From Acidobacteriota bacterium (GTDB lineage Bacteria > Acidobacteriota > Blastocatellia > UBA7656): 64,000 bases of DNA. A model generated the notes under the pieces. The model was not told where the DNA came from, searched no databases, and saw only the letters and a list, made by a program, of their open reading frames with translations. The position numbers and the translations under genes were made by a program. The stretch spans positions 19,488 to 83,487 of the forward strand of contig JBFMDH010000033.1 of NCBI GenBank assembly GCA_040754075.1, given 5' to 3'. Below are positions 17,734-26,897 of the stretch, in pieces (the stretch's first letter is position 1; each line of letters starts with the position of its first letter).

Positions 17734-19956
17734 ATGTCGCAGTTCAAAATTAAAAATCTCATCAACCGTCGCCTGATTTCTTTTACTTTGCAAAGCCTGC
17801 TGGCTTTTGTTTGCGCGGTCACGCCGATGACCGCTTCTTGTCAGCGCGCCGGCAATCCCGAACAGGCGATGCAGGCGCTGGGCGAGTTGCTTGAAAGCAA
17901 AGCCGGTAAACCGAGTTCGACCGATTTAGCGCAAATCGAATCGCGCTATCCGCAAACCCGCGCCGCCTCGCTGGCGCGTTTCCTGCGCGGCTATCTCGCT
18001 TACACCTCGCAAAACTATTCGGCGGCGGTTGACGCTTTCGATGCGCGAGTCATCGGCGCAAACACTGCGCTTGGTGATTACACCTATTTCTTCCGCGCCG
18101 AAAGCGAAGCCGCGAGTGGCGCGCGCAAAGAAGCGCTGCGCGATTACACGCAACTCTTTACGAAAATTGCCGATTCATTGAAAGCCCGCGAAGCCAGACT
18201 TCGCGCAGCCGAAATGATGATTGGACTGAACGACGCGAAAGGCGCAATCAAAGAACTCACAGAAATGGTCGAAGCTAATGACGCCGAAGCGATATTCATT
18301 ACCGGGCAAGCCTATGAAACGCTCAATCAAACCAACAAAGCTGCTGACCTCTATCGCGTCATCTATTACGATATTGCCGCAACCCCTGTAGCCAGCAAAG
18401 CCGAAGACCGCTTGAATGCGCTGGGACTCGCGCCGAAAACCAACCCTGCGGGATTTGATAGCGAGAAAAAACGCGCCGATAAATTTTTTGAAGCCCGGCA
18501 GTATTGGGATGCCGCTCAAGCTTATGAAAATCTGGTTAAGACTTACCCGGACGGCGAACGCCTTGATGAAGTGCAACTCCGTCGCGGCATCAGTCTCGTA
18601 GAAAGCAAACAACCCGCGCAAGCCGTTTTGCCTTTAACTAAAGTCACCAATCGCAACGCCGACCAGCAAGCCGACGCCTGGTTTTATCTGGCGCGGGCTT
18701 TGCGCTCATCAAATCGCGCGGGCGAATCGGCAGTCACGGTTGACCGCCTGATTACGCAATTCCCGAAATATCGTCGCAACCCTGAAGCCTTGAATGAAAT
18801 GGCGAATTATCTGGATAAAGCCTCACGCGCGGCAGAAGCGGCAGCGGCAAAACGCAAACTCGTCGGTTTATTTTCTAAGAGTGAATTTGCCGCCGAAGCC
18901 TCTTATGAACTCGGCGCATATGCCTATCAACTGAAAAACTATGCCGAAGCGGCGCGCCTGCTCGAACAACACTTGATGAATTATCGCTACCCGGAAACCA
19001 AGTTCATCGGTGAAGCCTGTTTTCTTGTCGCCAAATCTCAGGAAAAACTCGGCAATCGCGCGCGCGCCCTGGCGTTTTATGAAATCGCCGCCCAACGTTA
19101 TCAGTATGGTTATGACGGCATTATCTCGAACCGTCGGGCGGCGGCTATTCGCGCGGCGGGCGTTGGCAAAGCCGAGCAATCGGCGGACATTGACCGCATA
19201 CGCCGCAATGCCACTTATGTTGAAACGCTTAAAGAAACCTCTGAAGATGCAGATGCCATTCGCATTGCGCGATTTGATGATTTAACCGCCATCTGGATTG
19301 ATGAGTTGGGCTTGAAAGAGTTGAACAAGGCGCTGGAAAACGCCCCGACTTCGCCGCGACTCAATTTGCGACTTGCCGAACATTACGCAAAGCGCGGCGA
19401 TAATTTTCAGGCGACGATTATTTTGCGGCGCGGCTACCCGGATATTTATTCATACAAAGATGGCGATATTCCCCAAGCCGCCTGGGAAATCATGTTCCCA
19501 CTGTTCCACTGGGAAACCATCAAACAGGAAGCGCGACGTTATGGTATTGACCCGTACCTTGCCGCCGCTTTAATTCGACAAGAGAGCGTTTTCAATCCCA
19601 ATGCAATTTCGCGGGTCGGCGCGCGCGGCTTGATGCAGTTGATGCCGGCAACCGGGCAATTGGTTTCCAAACAGCAAGGCAATGGTTCGATAACCGCAAA
19701 CGACCTGCTCAATCCCGATCTCAATATTAAACTGGGAATGAATTATCTGGCGCAGATGATTGGCCAACTCGGACGTTTTGAATATGCGGCTGCCGGATAC
19801 AACGCCGGCCCCGGTCGCGCCAAACGTTGGGTAGCCGAACGCGGGTCATTAGACATGGAAGACTGGATTGAATCGATTCCCTTCTCTGAAACACGCGGTT
19901 ATGTCAAAAGCATTTTGCGATATGCTGCCAACTATCGCCGGTTTTATAAACAGTAA
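17734..19956 (+). CDS. Slt-type soluble lytic murein transglycosylase
   Basis: The protein (740 residues) is a periplasmic glycan-strand cleaving enzyme. An N-terminal export signal ends in a Thr-Ala-Ser-Cys, a poor lipobox. A long superhelical TPR/YbgF-like U-domain follows (about 40-570, with units such as AQAYENLVKTYPDGERLDE). A C-terminal SLT catalytic domain carries Glu617 in LIRQESVFNPNAISRVGARGLMQLMP plus the GAAGYNAGP-like AAAGYNAGPGR and ETRGYVKSIL motifs. The order and length match E. coli Slt70 (somewhat longer). It recycles murein and makes space for envelope growth. It is followed after about 165 bases by the PEGA/TPR protein. Confidence 0.93.
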   Translation: MSQFKIKNLINRRLISFTLQSLLAFVCAVTPMTASCQRAGNPEQAMQALGELLESKAGKPSSTDLAQIESRYPQTRAASLARFLRGYLAYTSQNYSAAVDAFDARVIGANTALGDYTYFFRAESEAASGARKEALRDYTQLFTKIADSLKAREARLRAAEMMIGLNDAKGAIKELTEMVEANDAEAIFITGQAYETLNQTNKAADLYRVIYYDIAATPVASKAEDRLNALGLAPKTNPAGFDSEKKRADKFFEARQYWDAAQAYENLVKTYPDGERLDEVQLRRGISLVESKQPAQAVLPLTKVTNRNADQQADAWFYLARALRSSNRAGESAVTVDRLITQFPKYRRNPEALNEMANYLDKASRAAEAAAAKRKLVGLFSKSEFAAEASYELGAYAYQLKNYAEAARLLEQHLMNYRYPETKFIGEACFLVAKSQEKLGNRARALAFYEIAAQRYQYGYDGIISNRRAAAIRAAGVGKAEQSADIDRIRRNATYVETLKETSEDADAIRIARFDDLTAIWIDELGLKELNKALENAPTSPRLNLRLAEHYAKRGDNFQATIILRRGYPDIYSYKDGDIPQAAWEIMFPLFHWETIKQEARRYGIDPYLAAALIRQESVFNPNAISRVGARGLMQLMPATGQLVSKQQGNGSITANDLLNPDLNIKLGMNYLAQMIGQLGRFEYAAAGYNAGPGRAKRWVAERGSLDMEDWIESIPFSETRGYVKSILRYAANYRRFYKQ

Positions 19957-20001
19957 TCAAGTCGCTATCGGAGTTGTCATATGTTAAAGGCTTTTCAAAT
20001 A

Positions 20002-20126
20002 ACCACAGAGACACCGAGACACCGGGAACAAGAAAGGGAGAAAGGGAGAGAGGGAGAAAGGGAAGTTTTGATTGCTTCCCTTCTCCCTTTCTCCCTTTCT
20101 CCCCTTCTTGTTGATGTCTCTGTGGT
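20002..20126. repeat. Word hairpin covering the start of the next gene
   Basis: ACCACAGAGACA (20002-20013) and TGTCTCTGTGGT (20115-20126) are perfect terminal arms. Inside them, octamer runs of GAAAGGGA on the left face TCCCTTTC runs on the right, so nearly the whole 125 bases can fold into one stem. A related copy lies at 43681-43776, so the element has spread or been duplicated. Its right arm contains the GTG codons where the downstream coding sequence probably starts. Confidence 0.85.
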
Positions 20127-21033
20127 GAAAAAATTCTTCTTCAAAAGCATATTGGTTTATTGTTTACTCGCTCTATTTGTTTCTTCAACATTCGCGCAAC
20201 GCAAATCGACAAGCGCGGCGCGCGCCGCAGGGTCGCTTACCGTAACTACAGGTCAACCGAAATCGGTCATCTTCATCAACGGTGTGCGCCACGGCGTCAC
20301 CAATGAACAAGGGGTTGCCGAAATCAAGCGGGTGTGGGCAGGCGCGTTTACTGCGCGTGTGCGAAGCATCGGCTTTACCGATTGGACGGGCAGAGTCGTG
20401 ATTGTCGCCAACAAAGCGAATACGTTGAAAGTCACGCAGAAACCGACGACCGATGAGGCATTGACTCATTATCAAAAAGGCGAAGATTTGCGCGATAGCG
20501 GTAAAAACGCCGATGCCATGAAAGAATTTCAACAGGCTGTCGCCTTGCGTCCGGTGTTTCCCGAAGCGCGCATTGCGATGGTGCGCTCAGCGATGGCTTT
20601 GCAGGATTATCAGGAAGCCGAAAAGCAGATTGAACTGGCGAAGAAAAATTATGGTCGCCCACACCCGGAAGCTTACGTGGTGCTTGGCAACCTGCGCCGC
20701 AATCAAGGGCTGGTTGATGAAGCCATCGCGGCTTACAAACGAGCGATCACCCTGGCGTTTGGCAAGTCTTTTGAAGCCCATATCGGTTTAGGCATTGCGC
20801 TTGATGAACAGGAAGATTTCGATGGCGCAATCAAAGCTTACCGCACAGGCATTATGCAGGACATGGAAACCGAGCCGATTCTCTATTATCAACTCGCAGA
20901 GATTTGTGAAAAAGCCGAGCGCACCAAAGAAGCCATCGAAGCTTATCAAAAATATATTCAACTCGACCCCGAAGGCGAATTCGCTTCTGCCGCCGAATCG
21001 GTCATCAAACAATTAAAAGAAGCCAAGCAGTAA
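20125..21033 (+). CDS. Secreted PEGA-like/TPR protein
   Basis: From the GTG at 20125 the protein has 302 residues. A clean signal peptide (KKFFFKSILVYCLLALFVSSTFAQ) is followed by a PEGA-like beta domain (about 45-110, SVIFINGVRHGVTNEQGVAEIKRV). Five TPR units run to the C-terminus (ALTHYQKGEDLRDSGKNADA onward). The frame stays open upstream to an ATG at 19981 that has GGAG in front. Starting there would put 48 low-complexity residues, the translated hairpin, before the signal peptide. Either the hairpin inserted between the original ribosome site and the gene, or translation reads through it. The protein is probably periplasmic and follows the lytic transglycosylase. Confidence 0.72.
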   Translation: MKKFFFKSILVYCLLALFVSSTFAQRKSTSAARAAGSLTVTTGQPKSVIFINGVRHGVTNEQGVAEIKRVWAGAFTARVRSIGFTDWTGRVVIVANKANTLKVTQKPTTDEALTHYQKGEDLRDSGKNADAMKEFQQAVALRPVFPEARIAMVRSAMALQDYQEAEKQIELAKKNYGRPHPEAYVVLGNLRRNQGLVDEAIAAYKRAITLAFGKSFEAHIGLGIALDEQEDFDGAIKAYRTGIMQDMETEPILYYQLAEICEKAERTKEAIEAYQKYIQLDPEGEFASAAESVIKQLKEAKQ

Positions 21034-21061
21034 ATCCGGTTTGTGGCGTTGAATCATTAGA

Positions 21062-21196
21062 GCAGTTTGCGATTGAGTTTACTTTGAAGCGGTTGAATCA
21101 GAGTCTAAAGACCGCGCTTCAACCAACGACGCGGTCAAAGACCGCCTGGTCAACTCCCGTAAATCGGTTTGCAAAGTAAACCGTCTTGCAAACTGC
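21062..21196. repeat. Full-length copy of the GCGGTC-core repeat family
   Basis: The 135-bp element has terminal inverted repeats GCAGTTTGC (21062-21070 and 21188-21196), then GTTTACTTTG (21077-21086) facing CAAAGTAAAC (21172-21181). An internal palindromic core, GCGGTCAAAGACCGC, lies at 21131-21145. No coding capacity is visible. The ends make it look like a small non-autonomous element or a long-lived cruciform. Partial relatives are listed at 6.2, 30.5, 37.4, 40.5, 58.1 and 63.8 kb. Confidence 0.75.
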
Positions 21197-21257
21197 AATA
21201 GCGGTTCAAATCTTTCCTGGCGTTTGCCCTGCCGCTCAAAGGCGGCTCTTTCTTATC

Positions 21258-21328
21258 CATTTTTTATACTTCCTTTATAACCTTTTTAGCTTCTCTTTAT
21301 GCCTTTTTTATGCCTTTCCGAATATAGT
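21258..21328 (+). promoter_or_regulatory. kdp promoter with five phased 11-bp direct repeats
   Basis: Five consecutive 11-mers end in TTTATA, TTTATA, TTTAGC, TTTATG and TTTATG, with the TTTA starting at 21263, 21274, 21285, 21296 and 21307, one helical turn apart. Ten bases after the last unit is TATAGT (21323-21328), a good -10, with no separate -35. OmpR/PhoB-family regulators bind 11-bp direct repeats that replace the -35 in this geometry. KdpE, encoded at the end of this locus, belongs to that family. E. coli KdpE also uses T-rich TTTATA-type sites (recalled knowledge). Confidence 0.75.
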
Positions 21329-21374
21329 CCTCTATGCCGAAACAGCAACTCAACCGAAGGCAAAGAGGACTTCC

Positions 21375-22259
21375 ATGTTTCATAAAATCGTTATCTTCGG
21401 CTTTTATCTCTTCCTGACATTTTTATTGCTGTGGATCAGGAGTTTGATTTTTAAATCTGCCAAACCGAAAACAAATGCTCGATTGGTGGTTTTGCAGGAT
21501 AAAAAGGTCAAGCGCCATCTCAGACTGGTAAAAAAATCCGTCAATCGCCAAATCAAGTTCGTAGCCGCAGGGATGTTTTTAATTTACCTGATGGCGCATC
21601 ACGCTCAGGCGCAGCAAACCATTTTCAATGTGCCTTCGGGCGATGTGCTCGACAAAGGCAAGGTTTACAGTGAACTCGATGTCACCTTCAAACCCAACAA
21701 AGACCCGAATAATGTGGTTCAACGCTTTTCGTCATTCGTGCCGCGTGTAGTCATTGGCGTCGGGGGGCGCGTTGAAGTCGGGTTAAACATTACGGGCAAT
21801 ATTCAACCCGGCGATGACGCCACCACACTGGTTCCGGCAATCAAGTACAAACTCTACGATGGCGGCGCGAACGGTTGGGCATTCATCGTTGGCGATAATT
21901 TATTCATTCCGGTTCGCAATAAAACTTATGACCTGGGCAACTATGTCTATGGACAGCTCAGCAAAACGTTGAAAACTCAGACTCGATTGAGCGCAGGCGT
22001 TCATCATTTCAGTCCTGATGTTGTGCATCCGAAAAGCCGCGCCGGCGGACAATTCGCGATAGAGCAGCCGATAACCTCGAAATTCGGATTGGCTGCCGAC
22101 TGGTTCACTCACAAAAGCGCGACCGGCTATATAACGGCAGGCGTCAATTTCAAACCCCATCCCAAAATAACCGGTTACGCTGCTTATTCACTGGGCAATG
22201 AGAATGTCCGTCGGGGCAATCATTTTTTCTATATGGCGATTGGCATCAATTTCAATTAG
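21375..22259 (+). CDS. Outer-membrane beta-barrel protein heading the kdp locus
   Basis: The 294-residue product starts with a hydrophobic segment (about 5-30) and a basic stretch. A second hydrophobic segment ending AHHAQAQQ (about 62-80) is probably the true cleavage region. A barrel of about ten amphipathic strands follows, with an aromatic end (HFFYMAIGINFN). Start 21375 is chosen because AGAGGAC precedes it; a start nearer the second segment is possible. It is the first gene after the 11-bp repeat promoter and is codirectional with kdpFABC. A porin that lets K+ or its counter-ions through the outer membrane under limitation is a reasonable inference, not shown. Confidence 0.7.
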   Translation: MFHKIVIFGFYLFLTFLLLWIRSLIFKSAKPKTNARLVVLQDKKVKRHLRLVKKSVNRQIKFVAAGMFLIYLMAHHAQAQQTIFNVPSGDVLDKGKVYSELDVTFKPNKDPNNVVQRFSSFVPRVVIGVGGRVEVGLNITGNIQPGDDATTLVPAIKYKLYDGGANGWAFIVGDNLFIPVRNKTYDLGNYVYGQLSKTLKTQTRLSAGVHHFSPDVVHPKSRAGGQFAIEQPITSKFGLAADWFTHKSATGYITAGVNFKPHPKITGYAAYSLGNENVRRGNHFFYMAIGINFN

Positions 22260-22307
22260 CGGAAGCCTCGGCAAGTTTTTTGAGGATGGGTGATGGAAAG
22301 GATGTGA

Positions 22308-22583
22308 ATGCTGATGAAAGAAAAGCCCGATTACCTAAGCGTCAATGAATGGTTACGTCGTCTGAAAGAGGCGCAAAAACGGGCGGCTGTGAGGGAGTAC
22401 GACAAGATGATTCACGCAAAAAATTTTGCAGCGACGTTTGGCGAAATCCGGCGAGCGCGAAAAATCAGCGCCAAACACATGCTAAAACGTCGGTGGCTGA
22501 TTTTTCTCAGAGACCTCGATTATTTTATCGATTTCTGTATTGCCCGCTTCATTATGTGGCGCGCCATGCGGCGCAAAAATTAA
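22308..22583 (+). CDS. Small basic protein in the kdp locus
   Basis: I do not recognise this 91-residue protein. It is rich in Arg and Lys (RRLKEAQKRAAVREYDKMIH, MLKRRWLIFLRDL) and mostly helical by pattern. A short hydrophobic/aromatic stretch (LDYFIDFCIARFIMW) near the end may lie on the membrane. GGAAAGGA precedes the ATG. It lies 48 bases after the barrel gene and 11 bases before the first tiny peptide, so it is probably cotranscribed with kdpFABC. It could be an accessory of the pump, but nothing in the sequence proves it. Confidence 0.6.
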   Translation: MLMKEKPDYLSVNEWLRRLKEAQKRAAVREYDKMIHAKNFAATFGEIRRARKISAKHMLKRRWLIFLRDLDYFIDFCIARFIMWRAMRRKN

Positions 22584-22594
22584 GGAGTGCTTTC

Positions 22595-22678
22595 ATGCTG
22601 GACATTATTTTCATCGCTTTAATTTTGCTTTTTTTCGCAGTGTCAATCTGGTACGCGCGTTTTTGCGAACGCGCATAA
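22595..22678 (+). CDS. 27-residue single-pass membrane peptide upstream of KdpF
   Basis: This tiny gene encodes MLDIIFIALILLFFAVSIWY followed by ARFCERA: one hydrophobic helix with a charged Cys-Glu-Arg tail. TAAGGAG lies 8 bases before the ATG. It is separated from KdpF by 13 bases. Similar peptides ending in a (G/C)C(E/D)R(L/A)-type tail occur in front of kdpF in other bacteria (recalled, unchecked), so it is probably a real small subunit or a KdpF paralogue, not noise. Confidence 0.7.
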   Translation: MLDIIFIALILLFFAVSIWYARFCERA

Positions 22679-22691
22679 TGAGGGTAAGGCT

Positions 22692-22781
22692 ATGAATATC
22701 GAATACGCCATCAGTGCAGTAATCGCGGTAGGGTTGTTGATTTATCTGCTCTACGCCTTACTCAAACCTGAAAAGTTCTAA
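22692..22781 (+). CDS. kdpF: K+-transporting ATPase small subunit KdpF
   Basis: The 29-residue hydrophobic peptide ends in IYLLYALLKPEKF, matching the KdpF pattern LxYLxYALLxPExF. KdpF stabilises the KdpFABC complex in the membrane. It is preceded by AAGGC and lies 9 bases before kdpA. It is too short for routine ORF calling. Confidence 0.9.
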   Translation: MNIEYAISAVIAVGLLIYLLYALLKPEKF

Positions 22782-22790
22782 CGAAGGTGA

Positions 22791-24584
22791 ATGATGACCA
22801 TCAATGGGCTATTACAATTTCTAATTTTTTTCCTGGCGCTGCTGGCGGTGACCAAACCGTTGGGCGTTTATATGGCGAGAGTCTTTTCCGGCGAATCCAC
22901 TTTTCCAGGTAAAGTTTTTTTTCCTCTCGAACGGTTGATTTATCGGCTCTGTCGGATTGACGAAAAGCGTGAACAAAGCTGGGTGACCTACACCGTCGCC
23001 ATGCTGCTCTTTAACCTTGCAGGCTTGTTGCTCACCTACCTGATTCAACGCCTGCAATATTATCTGCCGTTGAATCCGCAAGGACTCTCAGGGGTTCCGG
23101 CAGACCTCGCCTTCAACACGGCTGTGAGTTTTACGACCAACACCAACTGGCAAGCTTATGGCGGCGAATCGACCATGAGCTACTTCACACAGATGGCGGG
23201 GCTTGCTTTTCATAATTTTGTTTCGGCAGCGACAGGCATTGTCCTCGCCATCGCCTTTGTTCGCGGCATCGCCAGACGTGAAGCCCGGACGCTCGGTAAT
23301 TTCTGGGTAGATGTGACGCGCGCCACGCTTTACCTGCTGTTGCCGCTGTCGTTCATCGGCGCGCTGGTTTTTGTTTCGCAAGGTGTAGTGCAAAATTTCA
23401 GCCCTTACACTAAAGCCGCGCTTGTCGAACCACAACCAATCGAAAACCCAAACGAAGACGGCACCACTTCAAACGCAACCATCACCGAACAAACCATCGC
23501 GCAGGGACCGGTGGCTTCGCAGGAAGCCATCAAACAAATTGGCACCAACGGCGGCGGATTTTTTAATGCCAATGCCGCGCATCCTTTTGAAAACCCAACA
23601 CCGCTATCGAACTTCTTTTCGATGTTTGCGATATTCGCGATTCCTGCGGGACTCACTTACACGCTTGGACGCCTGACCGGCAATCAAAAACATGGTTGGG
23701 CGGTGTTTGCGGCGATGGCGATTTTATTTGTTGTGGGGTTCTTTGTCACTTATCACTTCGAGGCGCAAGGCAATCCGATTTTCAGTCAACACAACATCAC
23801 ACAAGCGACGGTTGAACAAAGCGGCGTCGAACAAGCGGGCGGCAATATGGAAGGCAAAGAGGTGCGGTTCGGGATTATGAATTCGGCGCTCTATGCTACG
23901 GCAACTACTGATGCGTCATGCGGCGCGGTCAATTCCATGCACGATTCCTACACCCCGCTTGGCGGCATGATGCCGCTGGTCAATATTATGCTCGGTGAAG
24001 TGATTTTTGGCGGCGTCGGCGCGGGACTCTACGGCATTCTGGTGATGGTCGTGCTTACGGTGTTTATCGCGGGACTGATGGTCGGGCGCACGCCGGAATA
24101 TCTCGGTAAAAAAATCGAAGCCAAAGATGTGAAGATGGCGATGCTCTATACGTTGGTCTTTGCGCTATCCATCCTGGCGTTTTCGGCGTGGGCAAGTGTT
24201 GCGTCTTATGGGGCATCGACAATCAACAATGCGGGCCCGCACGGACTTTCGGAAATCGTTTACGCCTATTCGTCAGCGACCGGTAATAACGGTTCGGCAT
24301 TTGCAGGCATCACGGTCAACACGTTCTGGTACAACACGACATTGGGACTGGCAATGTTGATTGGGCGATTTTTGATGATTATTCCGATGATGGCAATTGC
24401 CGGAAATCTGGCAGCCAAAAAAATCACGCCTTCATCGGCGGGGAGTTTTCCGGTTCATACACCGCTGTTCGTTTCTCTGCTGATTGGTGTGATTATCATC
24501 GTCGGCGCATTGACCTTTTTCCCGATGCTATCGCTTGGTCCCATCGTCGAACACTTCCTGATGCATGGAGGAACCACATTTTGA
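22791..24584 (+). CDS. kdpA: K+-transporting ATPase subunit A
   Basis: KdpA, at 597 residues, is the channel-like K+-selective subunit of the KdpFABC pump and has the usual length. The four pore-loop signatures of the SKT superfamily are visible, for example [14 protein letters not shown] (about 110-125), [20 protein letters not shown] (about 247-266), [22 protein letters not shown] (about 365-385) and [18 protein letters not shown] (about 478-495). Two adjacent ATGs (22791, 22794) follow GAAGGTGA; either may be used. It is directly downstream of kdpF. Its stop codon abuts a heptamer hairpin that fills the gap to kdpB. Confidence 0.97.
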   Translation: MMTINGLLQFLIFFLALLAVTKPLGVYMARVFSGESTFPGKVFFPLERLIYRLCRIDEKREQSWVTYTVAMLLFNLAGLLLTYLIQRLQYYLPLNPQGLSGVPADLAFNTAVSFTTNTNWQAYGGESTMSYFTQMAGLAFHNFVSAATGIVLAIAFVRGIARREARTLGNFWVDVTRATLYLLLPLSFIGALVFVSQGVVQNFSPYTKAALVEPQPIENPNEDGTTSNATITEQTIAQGPVASQEAIKQIGTNGGGFFNANAAHPFENPTPLSNFFSMFAIFAIPAGLTYTLGRLTGNQKHGWAVFAAMAILFVVGFFVTYHFEAQGNPIFSQHNITQATVEQSGVEQAGGNMEGKEVRFGIMNSALYATATTDASCGAVNSMHDSYTPLGGMMPLVNIMLGEVIFGGVGAGLYGILVMVVLTVFIAGLMVGRTPEYLGKKIEAKDVKMAMLYTLVFALSILAFSAWASVASYGASTINNAGPHGLSEIVYAYSSATGNNGSAFAGITVNTFWYNTTLGLAMLIGRFLMIIPMMAIAGNLAAKKITPSSAGSFPVHTPLFVSLLIGVIIIVGALTFFPMLSLGPIVEHFLMHGGTTF

Positions 24585-24641
24585 TTGCGGATTGCGGGAG
24601 AGGCTCAAGCCTGCTGCGGCTTTCAATCCGCAATCCGCAAT
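24584..24641. repeat. Heptamer hairpin between kdpA and kdpB
   Basis: ATTGCGGATTGCGG (24584-24597), two ATTGCGG heptamers, and its exact complement (24628-24641) form a 14-bp stem around a 30-base loop. It begins at the last base of the kdpA stop codon and ends 2 bases before the kdpB ribosome site GGAGGAG. Folding could affect mRNA stability or kdpB translation (inference). Confidence 0.85.
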
Positions 24642-24651
24642 TGGAGGAGTT

Positions 24652-26778
24652 ATGTCAGACAAAGCACAAAAAAGACCTTTATTCGACCCGGCGATTGTTA
24701 AACGGGCAATCAAGGATTCATTCATCAAATTGAATCCCAAGTTAGTAGCCAAAAATCCTGTGATGTTCGTTGTTGAAATCGGCAGCATTCTGACGACCGT
24801 TTTGATTATTCGCGACATTGCTGTCGGCAATACCGCCAATCTTTTGTTTACCATTCAAGTCGCCTTGTGGTTGTGGTTCACCGTGCTGTTTGCCAATTTC
24901 GCCGAAGCGATGGCAGAAGGGCGCGGCAAAGCACAGGCGGATACCTTGCGCAAAGCCAAGACCGAAACTATCGCTCACCGCATTGTCAAAGATGTAAGTG
25001 ATGGCGGCATCAATGATATTCAAACCGAAGCCGTGCCCGCGCCTAAGTTGAAAAAAGGTGATCTGGTTTTGGTTCGCGCCGGTGAGTTTATTCCCGGCGA
25101 TGGCGAAGTCGTTGAAGGCGTCGCCTCCGTCGATGAATCGGCAATCACAGGGGAAAGCGCGCCGGTCATTCGCGAATCGGGCGGCGACCGTTCATCGGTC
25201 ACCGGTGGCACTCGTGTGCTGTCGGACTGGATAAAAATCCGCATCACTTCAAATCCCGGCGAAACTTTTCTCGACCGCATGATTGCGCTTGTCGAAGGCG
25301 CAGAGCGACAAAAAACCCCGAATGAAATTGCCTTAAACATTCTGCTCGCGGGATTGACGATTATTTTTATCTTAGCGGTCGTCACCCTTTTGCCTTATGC
25401 GATTTATAGTGTCGATCAATCGAACGCCGCAGGAATTTTTAAACCCGCCGAGCCGCCAACCATCACCGTGTTGGTTGCCTTGTTAGTTTGCCTGATACCG
25501 ACGACTATCGGCGGCTTGCTTTCAGCAATCGGTATCGCGGGAATGGACAGAGTCATTCAACACAATGTGCTGGCAATGTCCGGGCGTGCCGTCGAAGCTG
25601 CGGGCGATGTGAATACCTTATTGCTCGATAAAACCGGAACCATTACGCTCGGCAATCGTCAGGCTACGGAATTCATCCCGGTGCCGGGCGTTAATGAACA
25701 ACAACTGGCAGACGCCGCGCAACTTTCGAGCCTTTCGGATGAGACCCCCGAAGGTCGGTCAATCGTGGTGCTGGCAAAAACCAAATATGGTTTGCGAGGT
25801 CGCGAGCTTGCCGCGCACGAAGCCGAGTTTATTCCCTTCACCGCGCAGACGCGCATGTCGGGCGTCGATTTCGATGGTCGTTCGATTCGCAAAGGCGCGG
25901 CAGATACCGTGAGCGCCTTTGTTAAAGAAAAAGGCGGCAACATCCCTGCGGAACTTCAGCAAGTCATTGAACGCATCGCCAGCGCCGGAGGTACGCCGCT
26001 CGTGGTTGCCGATAATCATCGCGCCCTCGGCGTCATTTATCTGAAAGACATTGTCAAAGGCGGTATGCGCGAACGTTTTGAACAACTCAGAAAAATGGGC
26101 ATTAAAACCATTATGATTACCGGCGATAATCCGCTCACTGCCGCAGCCATTGCCCGCGAAGCCGGGGTTGATGATTTTCTTGCCGAAGCCAAACCGCAAG
26201 ACAAAATGGATTTAATCAAACGCGAACAGGCGGCAGGCAAACTCGTCGCAATGACCGGCGATGGCACCAATGACGCGCCCGCGCTGGCGCAATCGGATGT
26301 TGGCGTGGCGATGAATTCAGGGACGATGGCAGCAAAAGAAGCGGGCAACATGGTTGACCTCGATTCCAACCCGACGAAGTTGATTGAAATCGTTGAGATT
26401 GGCAAACAGTTATTGATGACGCGCGGCGCGCTCACGACCTTTTCGATTGCCAATGATGTAGCGAAATATTTTGCGATTATCCCGGCGATGTTTTCGACGC
26501 TTTATGCGTTGACGGGCGCAAAAGCGGGACCGCTGGCGGCGCTCAATATCATGAAATTGGCAACCCCGGAATCGGCAATTTTATCGGCGGTGATTTTCAA
26601 CGCGCTGATTATCATTGCCCTGGTGCCGCTGGCGCTCAAAGGCATCAAGTATCGTCCGCTCGGCGCAGCGGCAGTTTTAAGACGCAATCTGTTAATTTAT
26701 GGCGCGGGCGGCATCGTCATTCCGTTTATCGGCATTAAATTGATTGATTTGATTATCACGGCGATTGGCTTGGCTTAA
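24652..26778 (+). CDS. kdpB: K+-transporting P-type ATPase subunit B
   Basis: KdpB (708 residues) is the P1-type ATPase engine of KdpFABC. Visible: the actuator ITGESAPV (about 165-172), the phosphorylation site [13 protein letters not shown] with Asp326, the nucleotide-binding [12 protein letters not shown] and KGAADTV, and the hinge [21 protein letters not shown] (about 533-553). Membrane helices are at both ends. The reading frame runs upstream into kdpA, but GGAGGAG 5 bases before the ATG at 24652 fixes the start. The N-terminus is about 20 residues longer than in E. coli. Confidence 0.97.
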   Translation: MSDKAQKRPLFDPAIVKRAIKDSFIKLNPKLVAKNPVMFVVEIGSILTTVLIIRDIAVGNTANLLFTIQVALWLWFTVLFANFAEAMAEGRGKAQADTLRKAKTETIAHRIVKDVSDGGINDIQTEAVPAPKLKKGDLVLVRAGEFIPGDGEVVEGVASVDESAITGESAPVIRESGGDRSSVTGGTRVLSDWIKIRITSNPGETFLDRMIALVEGAERQKTPNEIALNILLAGLTIIFILAVVTLLPYAIYSVDQSNAAGIFKPAEPPTITVLVALLVCLIPTTIGGLLSAIGIAGMDRVIQHNVLAMSGRAVEAAGDVNTLLLDKTGTITLGNRQATEFIPVPGVNEQQLADAAQLSSLSDETPEGRSIVVLAKTKYGLRGRELAAHEAEFIPFTAQTRMSGVDFDGRSIRKGAADTVSAFVKEKGGNIPAELQQVIERIASAGGTPLVVADNHRALGVIYLKDIVKGGMRERFEQLRKMGIKTIMITGDNPLTAAAIAREAGVDDFLAEAKPQDKMDLIKREQAAGKLVAMTGDGTNDAPALAQSDVGVAMNSGTMAAKEAGNMVDLDSNPTKLIEIVEIGKQLLMTRGALTTFSIANDVAKYFAIIPAMFSTLYALTGAKAGPLAALNIMKLATPESAILSAVIFNALIIIALVPLALKGIKYRPLGAAAVLRRNLLIYGAGGIVIPFIGIKLIDLIITAIGLA

Positions 26779-26785
26779 AAAGAAA

Positions 26786-26850
26786 CGATGAAGTATGAAC
26801 GATGAACGATGAACCAAAACACACCCAGATACTTCCTGGTTCATTTCATT
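26786..26850. repeat. Heptamer hairpin between kdpB and kdpC
   Basis: AACGATG heptamers (about 26784-26814, four units, one degenerate) end in GAACC and face GGTTCATTTCAT (26838-26849). The words resemble the TTCATCG array at 162-196 read on the other strand. The element sits within a 119-base gap between kdpB and kdpC, which are usually almost contiguous. Confidence 0.7.
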
Positions 26851-26897
26851 GAGTGAGTTTGACTGGCAGGCGAATCGTCAAATCTTTTGAGGTAGTT

